Shown here piece by piece: positions 35,618 through 46,334 of a DNA stretch of 64,000 bases. The DNA is from Siphonodentalium dalli (lineage: Eukaryota > Mollusca > Scaphopoda > Gadilida > Siphonodentaliidae): assembly GCA_032622095.1 (NCBI GenBank), contig CP136061.1, forward strand, positions 254,957,582-255,021,581. Direction: 5' to 3'. Made by a program: the position numbers and the translations under genes. Position 1 is the first letter of the stretch. Every line of letters begins with the position of its first letter. Below the pieces are notes generated by a model. It had not been told where the DNA came from, did not search any database, and worked only from the letters and a program-made list of their open reading frames with translations.

Positions 35618-36525
35618 GACCTGAATATTAACATAGATACACTGTCATATTGGACCTGAATATTAACATAGATACACTGTCATATTGGACCTGAATATTA
35701 ACATAGATACACTGTCATATTGGACCTGAATATTAACATAGATATACTGTCATATTTGACCTGAGTATTAACATAAATACACTGTCATATTGGACCTGAA
35801 TATTAACATAGATACACTGTCATATTGGACCTGAATATTAACATAGATACACTGTCATATTGGACCTGAATATTAACATAGATACACTGTCATATTGGAC
35901 CTGAATATTAACATAGATACACTGTCAAATTGGACCTGAATATTAACATAGATACACTGTCATATTGGACCTGAATATTAACATAGATACACTGTCATAT
36001 TGGACCTGAATATTAACATAGATACACTGTCATATTGGACCTGAATATTAACATAGATAAACTGTCACATTGGACCTGAATATTAACATATATACACTGT
36101 CATATTGGACCTGAATATGAACATAGATACACTGTCATATTGGACCTGAATATTAACATAGATACACTGTCATATTGGACCTGAATATTAACATATATAC
36201 ACTGTCATATTGGACCTGAATATTAACATAGATACACTGTCATATTGGACCTGAATATTAACATAGATACACTGTCATATTGGACCTGAATATTAACATA
36301 GATACACTGTCATATTGGACCTGAATATTAACATATATACACTGTCATATTGGACCTGAATATTAACATAGATACACTGTCATATTGGACCTGAATATTA
36401 ACATAGATACACTTTCATATTGGACCTGAATATTAACATATATACACTGTCATATTGGACCTGAATATTAACATAGATACACTGTCATATTGGACCTGAA
36501 TATTAACATAGATACACTGTCATAT
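35618..36525 (+). repeat. 35-bp satellite, ~26 copies
   Basis: Unit GTCATATTGGACCTGAATAT+TAACATAGATACACT with rare point variants (TATATAC, GATAAAC). Its TATTGGACCT start also appears in the dispersed text near 60890. Confidence 0.95.
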
Positions 36526-36624
36526 GGGACTTATTTGCTTCTGAAGTACATGGTGAACTTATATGTGTTATTCACATTACCATGGTACTTATAGGGTTGT
36601 ATTGAACCAGTTGTCCTTAGAGTC

Positions 36625-36850
36625 CTCCATTTGCAGTAGGATGCCTCCATTTGACCGAGAGGCCTTATTTCGTGCTGAGAGACACCATATGCGCGAAGAG
36701 GCTACCATTTGTGCTAAGAGGCCTTCATTTGTGTTAAGATGCCTCCATTTGCGCTAAGAGGCCTCTACTTGCGCTAAGAGACTATCATTTGTGCTAAGCG
36801 GTCACCAGTTGCACCTAGAGGCCACCATTTATGACGATAGACTTCTATTT
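36625..36850 (+). repeat. ~20-bp degenerate array, ~10 copies
   Basis: Unit GAGGCCTCCATTTGCGCTAA with many substitutions. Confidence 0.85.
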
Positions 36851-37640
36851 GCGCTGAACTGATGAAATATTAATTGCACATAGTGACATTATTCTACACA
36901 TTAACCCTTTATGTGTTAAAAACTCATTGACGAGTAGTTATCCCTTAGAAAATATTCCGATAATAAGTTCAACAAGCGACCAATTATTTGAACTTATTAT
37001 CTAAACATTTCACACCAAAGAATATGATACCTTCTGCAATTGAATTTTTGCCTATATTTCCTGAACACCCATCAAAATGAATAATAGACTATTCCAATAT
37101 ATACTTCTATAACTGAGTGGGCGAATCCATTTAATGAACCCATCAAAATGAATAATAGACTATTCCAATAGATACTTCTATAACTGAGTGGGCGAATCCA
37201 TTTAATATAAAAAAGGTAAATCAAGCCGGAAGTATCGTGTATGCGAATGCGGCTCGCATAAAGCTTTTCTCATGGCCCCTTATATGGAATGTGCACTAGC
37301 AAAGGCCCCATATAAATTCTTTGTTGACAAACAGCATGTATAATAACACATGTGGCATTATTAATTATGCTGTAATGTGACACTAATTAAAGAACAAAAT
37401 TATTACATTCAGAAAATAGAATAGAAACTGCGCCGTTTATAGCTGTATAGCTAGCACTTTGAAAACTTAAACGCATACGTGCATACAAACAACCTTGATG
37501 AACGACTCATACCACTTATGACCTTATATATAGTACACAGTGACTGGTCCCAATAAAGTTTTGATATTTGGTAATCATGCATATATATAATATATATCCG
37601 CTATTGATATAACACCCATGATCTCTCGTATGCATTTGCA
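36851..37640. other. Unassigned; contains a ~70-bp tandem duplication
   Basis: At 37068-37206 the block starting CCCATCAAAATGAATAATAG and ending GGCGAATCCATTTAAT occurs twice with one or two changes. Nothing else recognised. Confidence 0.6.
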
Positions 37641-37975
37641 AAATGATCTCTCAAACGTGCAAAAAGACACCCCGTGATCTCTCAAACCTACAAGAAGACA
37701 CCCCGTGATCTCTCAAATGTGCACAAAGATACAGAGGATCTCAAATTATCGTTTGTTTGCGACATTTAAAAACGTGGGTGGAATTCCCCTTCAAATAACA
37801 AATAATTTTGTAATAATCATTAACATGTTACTAATGTTTAAATCTCCTTTTTATGAGACTTTGAGATGCTGTGTGACGTTTTGCACATTTTGTGAGATTT
37901 TGGTGCCTTTTTGCACGTTTAGGGGATCCTGTGTGTTTTTTTGCACGAAGCCATGCGGCAATTATAACCCATTCA
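37640..37975 (-). repeat. Partial third relative of the 31-bp composite repeat
   Basis: GATCTCTCAAACGTGCAAAA+AGACACC occurs about 3 times on this strand, then after ~130 bases TTTTGCACATTTTGTGAGAT and TTTTTGCACGTTTAGGGGAT, then GCACGAAGCCATGCGGCAAT. That last segment resembles the inner inverted flank at 29175-29206. The array is in two facing halves. Confidence 0.6.
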
Positions 37976-38031
37976 GCGTCATTGTTGGCCTATGTCCAAT
38001 GTGTATTGTATTTGAATATTCCATCTGGAGT

Positions 38032-38850
38032 ATCCGCCGGTGGCTCAGTTGGCAAAGTGCATGGCATTCAAGTCTGGATATAGTTTGTCTGATGTTTGCA
38101 GAATGAGGTCCCCAGAGGGTGAATTTAGTGACGCTATATATTCCGCACAGCGGACTATCCTCACCAATATTCACCTTTTACTTTCCCCCTTCTGTTCAGT
38201 TTATCCATATCCCCTAATTTGCAGAAGAAAAAAATGCATAATCGAGGTGACTAATGGGTGAACATCACCAACTTCAACTGGGGAACTTCTCATCCTAGTT
38301 CACATAGGGTGAATTTGATGATGCTAGACGGCTTTGTGTGATAGCGTCACTATTTTCGCCCTCTGGGGACCTCATTTTGCAATTGTGAATTTGGTTCGAT
38401 CCAGGTGAGCGTTGATTTGTGTTATATATATGCACATAAAGGGGATGTAGTTAACTTGATTCGTGTATATGGGCGAGTTTGTCAGTTGCTTTCCATGAGT
38501 CGGTATTGTTTGAACATATTTATTGTGACCCACATTTACATGGAATATTTTACAATACAGAATATATGGATAATGTTGTGGGTGCACAGGGGATCGGAGC
38601 ACAAGTTACGAAACTTAGTGAAGCTCCTCTCCCCTGACGTTCAGCTGCTGATGAATTTAAGTCGATGGTGCTGCGGGAATGAAATTTGATGAGAGTTTTG
38701 TTGTTATTTGTATGGGTCGGTAGTTTCTACGTGCAGTGGATTGATTTCCATCTGAAAGTAACTGTCTGTGCGGTTTTCCCCCCACCCGTAAAACTGACAA
38801 CGTCGTTTTATGTCACAGCGACTGAAACAACAATAAACCCCTATTAAATC
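38032..38850 (+). mobile_element. Old tRNA-derived SINE, interrupted at least once
   Basis: The A-box side is GCCGGTGGCTCAGTTGGCAA (38038 on). The B-box side, GGTTCGATCC, appears only at about 38393 because a family E element (38075-38386) sits between them. The body GTTTGTCAGTTGCTTTCCAT at 38473 matches the intact SINE at 52160. The tail GTGCGGTTTTCCCCCCACCC, then AAAACTGACAACGTCGT and AATAAACCCC, matches 52255-52335. An extra segment, about 38500-38708, between two CGGTA-like repeats may be a second insertion. Confidence 0.6.
38075..38386. mobile_element. Family E element, inserted in a SINE
   Basis: The left side reads ATAGTTTGTCTGATGTTTGC+AGAATGAGGTCC and the right side GGGGACCTCATTTTGC. 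GAGGGTGAATTTAGTGACGC is mirrored by GCGTCACTATTTTCGCCCTC. The terminal CAAGCCTG bases of the family are degraded here. Confidence 0.6.
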
Positions 38851-38872
38851 GAACCAACCAAACCAATATTAA

Positions 38873-39259
38873 CCCTTACAAAACAGGAGCTTCCTGATTT
38901 TTTGCGAAAACCCTGTGCCAATGCATTCTCTCATATATGCGAGTGGACCATAGGTCGCCTCGCATATATCAGAGAGTGCATTGCCTTAAAACATTTGATT
39001 TAATTTTTTATAATTGTTAAAAAATGTAAGAAAAAATGAAAAAAACAAAAATAAAAAATTGTAAAAAAATGTAAGAAATAATGATAAAAAAATTAAAAAA
39101 TTGTTAAAGAATGTAAGAAACAATGACAAAAATTGTTAAAGAATGTAAGGGAAAAAAATCATGTGCCAATGCATTCTCTTTGGGAGACTCGCATATAAAT
39201 GAGAATGCACTGGCACGGGGTCTTTATGTGTGCACAGCGCAGCTCCCGTCGTGAAAGGG
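38873..39259. mobile_element. Diverged family A-like TTAA element
   Basis: TTAA at 38869-38872 and 39260-39263. The ends are CCCTTACAAAACAGGAGC and GCTCCCGTCGTGAAAGGG, related to but distinct from CCCTTTACCCAAC. The left hairpin is diverged (GAGTGGACC, CATATATCAGAG). The right hairpin has a short TTTGGGAGA tip in place of the GTCGACC tip. The A-rich spacer has reiterated AAAATGTAAGAA. Confidence 0.72.
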
Positions 39260-39263
39260 TTAA

Positions 39264-39514
39264 AGTGATGTGAAACACTCCAAAGGGGGGCACAGCGAAT
39301 AAACCTGATCAAAGCAGGTATTTCAATTAATTTCCATCAAATTTGGAAGCAAACAACGTAATTCTATCATTTAAATCAAATATAGTGACTCTCGCTGTCG
39401 AAATCATTTTTGTTTGTTTATCGGTGATCTGTTCGGGACGAATGGCGAACATATTTGTTTACATTTTTGCGCAGTTCAGATGTCGTGTTTTACGGAATGG
39501 TACATCCATTGTTG
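39264..39514 (+). mobile_element. Family C TTAA element, right end missing
   Basis: Starts AGTGATGTGAAACACTCC directly after TTAA (39260-39263). Matches the family through GTGACTCTCGCTGTCGAAAT and CAGTTCAGATG to about GGAATGGTAC, then stops at the TTAA that begins the next element. The usual CATTCCTCCAGTTGG segment and ATATGTCT end are absent on either side. Confidence 0.65.
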
Positions 39515-39518
39515 TTAA

Positions 39519-39869
39519 CCCTTTACCAAACAGAACGGCCCTGTGCCAATGCATTCTCTTATATATGCGAGTCGACCATAGGTCGCCTCGCATATATAAG
39601 AGAATGCATTGGCTTAACACATTAAAAATGATAAAATTGTTAAAGAATGTAAGAAAAAATGCTAAAAAGTGTTAAAAATGAACCTATGGTCGACTCGCAT
39701 ATATAAGAGAATGCATTGGCACAGGGCATAACTGTAATTATCACAATGTGGTCAAGGAGCCGGTTCCAATGATATCCATATTTGTATGATTCTATTGAGA
39801 CAGACCGAAGATATTTTAGGCTGTTGAAGCTTTATTTGGCCGGTTTTGGCCGGTTTGTTGGGTAAAGGG
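39519..39869 (-). mobile_element. Family A twin-hairpin TTAA element, copy 4, internally deleted
   Basis: TTAA at 39515-39518 and 39870-39873. Ends CCCTTTACCAAACA and TGTTGGGTAAAGGG. The first hairpin is intact, but the left arm of the second is deleted, so GTTAAAAATG runs straight into AACCTATGGTCGACTCGC. Orientation as at 9343. Confidence 0.8.
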
Positions 39870-39873
39870 TTAA

Positions 39874-40342
39874 AGGTACTCAATCCGATAAAACTCCTCT
39901 CACTTACTATTTCAATGGCTTCGGGGGTCAAAAATATTTGATTCGAGTCGAGGAAATCACCCATCAAAGCTCAGATTTGTTAGATATCGATTTTAGAAAT
40001 CTATTATTTTTCATTATCGGGAATACTATCTGGCCCAGAACTCAGTCAAAATTGCGTTAAAATTACCACTTGATTTTAGAGTTATCCATCCTTGTCTGTT
40101 TGAATAGATTTGGAGTACACATCATGAGCAGATTACGGCAGTTATTAGTACTCATCTCGAGAACATAACAAATTTCAAAAATCAATATCTAATAACTCTG
40201 AGCTTTGTTTGATGGGTTCCTCGACTCGAATCAAATATTTTTTACCCCCAAAGCCAAAGAAATAGTAATATAGGACCCTCTGATCGGATTGTTGTTGTTG
40301 GAATCTGTTGAGATGGGGACCCTCTTTACGGATTGAGTACCT
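39874..40342. mobile_element. Family D TTAA element, copy 1 (469 bp)
   Basis: TTAA at 39870-39873 (shared with the previous element) and 40343-40346. Perfect 14-bp terminal inverted repeat AGGTACTCAATCCG. Longer inner foldback: AATATTTGATTCGAGTCGAG against the complement of CTCGACTCGAATCAAATATT near 40215. No coding frame. Confidence 0.78.
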
Positions 40343-40553
40343 TTAAATGTTTTTGACAATAATATTTTATGTTACATTCTTCAAATGTGTGGTGGAGTCG
40401 TAAATTATCAGTTTGACTGTTTGAAGTATAGAGAAATAAGTGCATAGTATATTCTCTAAACAAACTTCGAGTGCATGTAACCCTGGGGAATGATATCGAT
40501 TAATCGTATGGAACACATATTGACTGCTTCCGTGAATTTTATGACCAGATGAG

Positions 40554-40806
40554 CAAGCCTTGAAATATGGTGTCTGTCATTTGCAGAATGAGGTCCACAG
40601 AGGGTGAATTTAGTGATGCTACCCCGCATAGCGGGATAGCATCACCAAATTCACCCTCTGTGAACCTCATTATGCTGAGGTGTAAGCAGAATGAGGTCCC
40701 CAGAGGGTAATTTGGTGATGCTAGCCCGCTATGCGGGGTAGCATCACTAAATTCACCCTCTGGGGACCTCATTCTGCAAATGACAGACACCCTATTTCAA
40801 GGCTTG
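40554..40806. mobile_element. Family E element, short form (253 bp)
   Basis: Ends CAAGCCTTGAAATATGGTGT+CTGTCATTTGCAGAATGAGG and the near-perfect complement. Each half contains its own hairpin of the form GAGGGTGAATTTAGTGATGC+TACCCCGC mirrored at once, so the element is a double foldback. Confidence 0.78.
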
Positions 40807-40809
40807 CAT

Positions 40810-41135
40810 ATGAGATATAATAGATAAGGTTTATCGGTCTGGCCCAACAAAACTCGTTCGATCAAATTAATAAACAATAACGTGGGCTCTGTTATTCTCT
40901 CAAACAGGTATATGCTATATGTCATTTAGATATTGAAAGATAAGTGCCGTGTTATGGGTACAAATGTATTTCGATATCAGGTTGATAGTTATCCACTTGA
41001 AAGCACTGAAATGGCTCTACGTGCATTATTTAGTGCCATCGAGCATGCTGGAAATAACACCCATGCAGTGACGTTCACAAGTCTGCATGGTCGATTGGTT
41101 CTGCGATATCGATTATATATCGATTATAATGCTAT
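40810..41135. other. Unassigned; 75-codon frame at 40933-41160
   Basis: The frame (includes MALRALFSAIEHAGN) looks less repetitive than most here but matches nothing I know and runs into the following array. I do not call a gene. Confidence 0.25.
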
Positions 41136-41139
41136 ACTG

Positions 41140-41580
41140 TCGGTGAATCCTGATTTTTAGCAATGTTGGTGTGTCTTTCTATATACTGCTATAATGTCGG
41201 TGAATCCTGATTTTTAGCAATGTTGGTGGATCTTTCTATAATGCTATAATATCGGTGAATCCTGCTTTTAAGCTATAAGTCGGTGGGTCCTGTTAAAATG
41301 CTATAATAATATAATGTCGGTGAATCCTGCTGATTTAGCTATGTTGATTAATCCTGCTGATTTAACTAGGTCGGTGTGTCCTGCTAATTTAGCTATATGT
41401 CCGTGGGTCCTGCTGATTTAGCTATGATGTTGGTGGGTCCTGCTGATTTAGCTATGTCCGTGAGTCCTGCTATATATAATCCATTATATTGCTATAGTCG
41501 GTGAAATCCTGTGGATTTAGCTATGTCGATTAATCCTGTTGATTCAGCTATATATTTATGTCGATGGGTCCTGCTATAAT
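41140..41580 (+). repeat. Degenerate ~27-60 bp array (GTCGGTGAATCCTGCTGATT)
   Basis: Core GTCGGTGRRTCCTGCTGATT+TAGCTAT recurs about 12 times with indels, preceded by two longer ~58-bp copies. Confidence 0.85.
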
Positions 41581-41668
41581 TCCGGTTCGCGACCAATGTT
41601 CTGGAAAAGATCGAAAGACCTCCTTCGCTTGTGGCTATTTTTGTAAAGAAGAAGATTGGTTTAACCTA

Positions 41669-42534
41669 CACTGAAAATCTTGTTGACTAAAACTCTACTC
41701 AACACGTTGTATTCAACGGCTGAGTAACGAGTACTCAGCAATGACAAACCATGATATATGTTTCGGATTTAATCAACACGTTGATTAAAAGTTCTAGGAA
41801 CAATAACTCTATTTACAACACTGTGCATAAATAAAGTTAGTCATTTCGAGATGTTTAATCTACGTTTCAATATTACTTTTGGATCTATAAATGCAACATT
41901 GAGATGGGAGGAAATGACCGATAGGTATGTCAGAACTTCATAAGTTCATCGCCTCATTACAGAGTAAACATTTTGAAGTAGGTGTTCTTAGTTCATGGAC
42001 ACCATAAACATTCCAGACATATAAACCATAAGAATCAAATTATATCACAGAATAATATAATATTTTCCAAAGACCATTATCGGATACTATATCGGGAACT
42101 TCCAGACATTTCCAAATCTGATTCAGTCGCTGATTCTGGTTACATCATCCATGCAGTTCGTGCCAACCAATATTCCAAGTCAACTCCTTTTCTTAACTAA
42201 ATTAATGGCAAGCTACAGTAATGACCCGAATAATCGACTCCTCAACCACAGCAGAATTATGGGTAACTTTTCAGGATTTAGTCGGAAATATAGCTTTTTG
42301 CCATTCATCGGAAAGCTCTCACTGAGAGCTTTCCGATGAATGGCAACAAGCCATATTTTCAGTCAACTGTTGAGCAAAATCAATTGGTTGTTGAGCGATT
42401 TCACTTTCAGTGTTGAGTAACATTTTACTCAGCTCGTTGAGTAGAAATAGTTTACTTAACACTTTAGCCAACGTTGCTTTGTTGTATAGTTTCACTACGG
42501 TTGAGTAAAATTTTAGTCAACAAGATTTTCAGTG
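41669..42534. mobile_element. TA-flanked inverted-repeat element (866 bp)
   Basis: Left end CACTGAAAATCTTGTTGACT+AAAACTCTACTCAA. The complement of the right end is the same with two differences. TA at 41667-41668 and 42535-42536 fits a Tc1/mariner-type duplication. A near-perfect inner hairpin at 42297-42347 (TTGCCATTCATCGGAAAGCT+CTCA and its mirror) lies off-centre. Frames 41982-42200 and 42151-42339 carry no transposase motif that I recognise, so it is probably non-autonomous. Confidence 0.7.
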
Positions 42535-42627
42535 TATTTCAATACAGAATACCACGGTGCATGCTCGACAGCGGCAAAGTCTGGGTAGAGGCCACGAGTT
42601 TTAATACGGGGGGTTGGTGTACCCGAG

Positions 42628-42893
42628 CTGTCCCTTTAAGTTTTTATATTGGTGCTGAGCGAGTTTTATAATAGTAGACCATTCCTAATTTCCTATGTAT
42701 ATGTTTATAACTGAATTATTGGGGGTGTTCCTTTAAGTTTTGATATTGGCGCTGAGCGAGTTTTATAATAATAGACCATTTCTATGCATATGTTTATAAC
42801 TGACTTGGATGTGTTCCTTTAAGTTTTGATATTGGCGCTGAGCGAGTTTTATAACAGTAGACCATTCCTATATGTATTTGTTGATAACTGTAT
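42628..42893 (+). repeat. ~90-100 bp tandem repeat, 3 copies
   Basis: Each copy contains CCTTTAAGTTTTGATATTGG, then GCTGAGCGAGTTTTATAA, TAGACCATT and GTTTATAACTG. Small indels vary the length. Confidence 0.85.
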
Positions 42894-43160
42894 TGGAGAA
42901 ACCATTCAGTATAATAGGGGTTAACAGCATCTTCACGCAAAACCTAATCAGCCGCTATTTACATCGATTACACGGACACACTTGATGGTTTACTTATTTC
43001 CCAATCATGGATCGTGACACATTTGTTTTTTATTTTATCGCCGCTTTATGTTGTTTTACGAGATTATTGCATATTAATGTCATACCTGATCACAAATGAT
43101 CCGTTTTACACAGCGGGATTTTAGAACATTACCTATCGATCTTATCGAACCAAACACAAG

Positions 43161-43364
43161 TCAAATGACCTGGTTATCGATAAAAAGTCCGTCCATAAAC
43201 CGCATCTCTTCGATGGTTCTGTAAGATCCATCCAACAACCCTGTCACACAAACTTATCATGAAAACATTTAACATGCGATGTCGATATCGGCCATGCAGT
43301 ATATGCAACTCATATAATTAACATGATTTATTTTCTCATCTCATTGGATCAAATTGAAGTCAAT
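43161..43364 (+). repeat. ~205-bp repeat unit 1
   Basis: Starts TCAAATGACCTGGTTATCGA, includes CCTGTCACACAAACTTATCA, and ends CATTGGATCAAATTGAAG. It is separated from units 2 and 3 (44806-45215) by the LINE fragments. Confidence 0.72.
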
Positions 43365-43559
43365 ATGGATATAGGACCTGGACGCACATCAACAGACGTT
43401 GCTCTCAGCTTGTTGGGACTCCTGCCTCTTGAGTCCGAAATCCACATCAAAAAGTTGAACTTCCTCGGCCATCTGATTCACCTTCAATTCAATTGTTTAT
43501 TCTCGTCACTCAAAATTACATGGGTATTGAGACATTTAACATATTTACATGACATATAG
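43365..43559 (+). pseudogene. LINE ORF2 fragment (post-RT segment)
   Basis: The frame begins exactly where the ~205-bp repeat unit stops. The peptide SLLGLLPLESEIHIKKLNFL resembles the segment downstream of the reverse-transcriptase domain in many molluscan LINE proteins (small-residue run, then IEGxIHKK-like, then LxFxxxI). It stops at a TAG after 64 codons. It lies in the same register as the frame at 43932, with about 370 bases of stop-containing sequence between. I read this as the N-terminal portion of a degraded LINE C-terminus. The clade is not assigned, and the resemblance is from memory of the family pattern. Confidence 0.45.
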
Positions 43560-43931
43560 TTATATACATTATATACATGGGGCAGGCGGGATTATTGCAA
43601 TATGTACCATGCATACATGCCGTATATAATTATCCAACAGCGATAATAATCTTACTCTGTCGTTATTAGCGCTGATATAAATACTCTGCCCTCGATTGAG
43701 CTTTTAAAAAGTATTCTCTCGGTTTTTAGTACTATCTGCACAGGGTTACTAAGCTTCAGTTGGGTCCATCTGGGTTACTCCGTTCTGGGCATTCGAACAC
43801 AATCGTGGATTCGTGAAAATTTCTAAAATTCGATGTACCTGTTTTATCCCAGAAAATCACATTAAATACTTTTTAGATGTTTTCGTGGTACTGTCCACGA
43901 TTATGAATCGATGGGTTGTAAGTTTCAATAA

Positions 43932-44609
43932 ATTTTTCAAGGACATCAGGTGCCGTTAAAGATATTCCTCTTACGATTCTTTAAATTCACTCTGTTTAAT
44001 AGACATACAACTGGATTTGTGTCAGACATTGTTCCTATTCTTCAGCAATATAAACTCTACGATTACCTTGACATCTTCACACAAACCGGGCATTTTCCGT
44101 CAGACTCTACATGGAAAACAATTTACAAGAAAGCTGTTCGGGACCATTATTTCTCATTCTGGACTTCATCCGTTGCCAACAACCCATCACTGACCACATT
44201 TCAACTAGTTCACACAGATCCTATGACTCCCTGGTCGATATGGACACTTCTCAGACAGTACCCAAATTGCTCAGTTCAACTTCGGAATCTTGCTATTCTA
44301 CTCAATAAGACGACGTATATTAACCATCTGACATGCCGTGCCTGTGATCAGCAGTACAACAACGAACTTCTCCACGCAATGAGGGTTATTCTTTCATTAC
44401 GTAATAGCTACTGGGAGACTATTCTCAACCACTATGGAGTGTCTGTATTTATCTTCATGCACGATTCTTTGAGCGACGAAGAACTTTCAGCACTGATTCT
44501 TGGAGGGAACATTCCAGGACAACCACACCATCTAATCGAGAACAAGCATACAATAATTATGTTCTCCGCTGCGTATCTTCTTGCCGTGTGCTCCCTGATT
44601 GGAGGATAA
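43932..44609 (+). CDS. LINE ORF2 C-terminal region, open for 225 codons
   Basis: This is the longest non-repetitive open frame in the window, so it deserves note despite being a fragment. It opens after a TAA at 43929 and ends at TAA 44607-44609. The only early start is a GTG at 43950, so the true start is probably lost. The middle contains STWKTIYKKAVRDHYFSFW, then a variable segment, then LTCRACDQQYNNELLHAMR. That order (W-K..Y-W block, then a C-x-x-C) is what follows the reverse transcriptase in molluscan LINE ORF2 proteins. The usual distal His and Cys of the zinc knuckle are not both present (LLHAMRVI), so the knuckle is degenerate. No endonuclease or RT domain is upstream. Probably a 5'-truncated or decayed copy, with expression unlikely. 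Confidence 0.5.
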   Translation: MFQGHQVPLKIFLLRFFKFTLFNRHTTGFVSDIVPILQQYKLYDYLDIFTQTGHFPSDSTWKTIYKKAVRDHYFSFWTSSVANNPSLTTFQLVHTDPMTPWSIWTLLRQYPNCSVQLRNLAILLNKTTYINHLTCRACDQQYNNELLHAMRVILSLRNSYWETILNHYGVSVFIFMHDSLSDEELSALILGGNIPGQPHHLIENKHTIIMFSAAYLLAVCSLIGG

Positions 44610-44805
44610 CCTATGACCACCAGCCGTAGATGATTCCAAACGCCATCATATGTCAGGCATCAACCGCAACGTACCCAACTGTTACATGCCCTGCCACTCA
44701 TCTTATAGATTGTACATTGTTCACACTTGTTATGTACACAATTGTAAATACCTTGCTGTAAATATTCTTCTCAGAAATGGAGGTATTGAAAATAAATATA
44801 TGATG

Positions 44806-45250
44806 TCAAATGACCTCCATGGTTATCGATGGACGCCGGTCAATAAACTGAATCATTCTTTGATTATATATGAGCTTCGTCCAACAATCCTGTCACACAA
44901 ACTGATCATGAAAACATTTAACATGAGACGTCGATAGCGCCCATGCATCCCAGCACATGCATGTAGCAGCACAACACGATTCCCTATTCTCGTTTCATTG
45001 AATCAAACTGAAGTCAAATTACCTGCATGGTTATCGACGGAAGCGGGTCTATAAACTGAATCATTCTTTGATTATATGTGAGCTTCATCCAACAGTTCTG
45101 TCACACAAACTTATCAGGAAAACATGCGATGTCGACATTGGCCATACAACATGCCACACATACATGTAGCAACACGATGCCTTGTCCCCACCTCAGTAAA
45201 CTAAACTGCATGATGTCAAATGACTATAAATGAAAACCGGTCCATAAACT
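44806..45250 (+). repeat. ~205-bp repeat units 2, 3 and start of 4
   Basis: TCAAATGACCTCCATGGTTA and TCAAATTACCTGCATGGTTA begin successive units at 44806 and 45014. Each includes AACTGAATCATTCTTTGATT and GTCACACAAACT. A third restart at 45216 is truncated. Confidence 0.75.
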
Positions 45251-45870
45251 GGTTATCTTCATTCGTTTCGTACACGAGCTCCCTTCAATACATACTTCCA
45301 AGAATTCGATCGGGGCGAGGGGGCAGTTCTTTTCAGAAACAGAAAGGGACAATGCTTGTTGGAAGTTGTTGCATTCTAATATAGTAAGATGCATGCACTT
45401 CTTTTTCATAATAAGTCAAACGTTATCCGTTTCTTGCAACACGAGAATGCATGGTGCATGCTATTCAGGCAAGTGCTATTTTCTGAAGAAGAAAAAAGCT
45501 GGCCCTTGCCCTCAGAGATCAGGGAATCCCTTGCCATTAACTCCTGAGGGGGAATAATATTGGTCCTCTTTGTTCACCCGAGGTCAGATCTATCATTTCA
45601 CGAGGAATGCATAGAAACGGAAGCAACACGTGTCTTGTCGTGGTATTTGGCGGGAATTTGGTGTCTATTTACTGTGCCCTCCCGGGGAGTTCGCAATCCT
45701 TTCTAATCGTTATAACAGCCCGGCATAGTTTTTAATTATTCACTGCGGGACATGGATTTATATTTTAATAACACGGTCAAAATAATATTTGTCAGAGTTA
45801 ACTGCCCATAAATGCCGTAACGGACCCCAACTTATAATGGATGGTCATGTACGCTTCAAATGCCAATCAT
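45251..45870. other. No gene recognised
   Basis: Short frames at 45224-45409 (-) and 45366-45557 (+) are unrelated to known proteins as far as I can tell. No repeat seen. Confidence 0.35.
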
Positions 45871-45873
45871 TAG

Positions 45874-46316
45874 CAAGTCTGCAAATAGTGTGTCTGTCAT
45901 TTGCAGAATGAGATTCACAGAGGGTGATTTTAGTGACTCTATCCCGCACGGCGGGCTAGCGTCGCCAAATTCACCCTCTTGTAACCTCATTCTGCTTATA
46001 TGAGTCAACTGCTATGGGAGACTTAAAGGATCAGATTCAAGTTCCCCAGTTGAAATCGGTGATGGTCACCCATTGGGCACCTGGATTATGCATTTTATCC
46101 TCTGCAAATTAGGGGGTATAGAACTTCCCAGAAGTGAAACAGTAACTAAAAACAAAGTTAATTTGAAACTATAGATAAAGTTGAGTCCTAAGCAGATTTG
46201 AGGTCCACATAGGGTGAATTTGGCGATGCTAGCCCGCTGAGTGGATCGATAGCATCACTAAATTCGCCCTTTGGGGACCTCCTTCTGGAAATGACAGACA
46301 CACTATTTGCAGGCTT
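45874..46316. mobile_element. Family E element, long form (443 bp)
   Basis: Ends CAAGTCTGCAAATAGTGTGT+CTGTCATTTGCAG and complement. Each half holds a GAGGGTGATTTTAGTGAC / CTAGCGTCGCCAAATTCACC hairpin. A longer central segment includes CAAGTTCCCCAGTTGAAATC, absent from 40554-40806. Confidence 0.75.
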
Positions 46317-46334
46317 GATCATAAGGTTTCTCCA

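Noticed and set aside
37705-38261. Frames of 133 and 73 codons
   Set aside because: They cross from a 31-bp repeat relic into a SINE and a family E element, so the frames are accidental.
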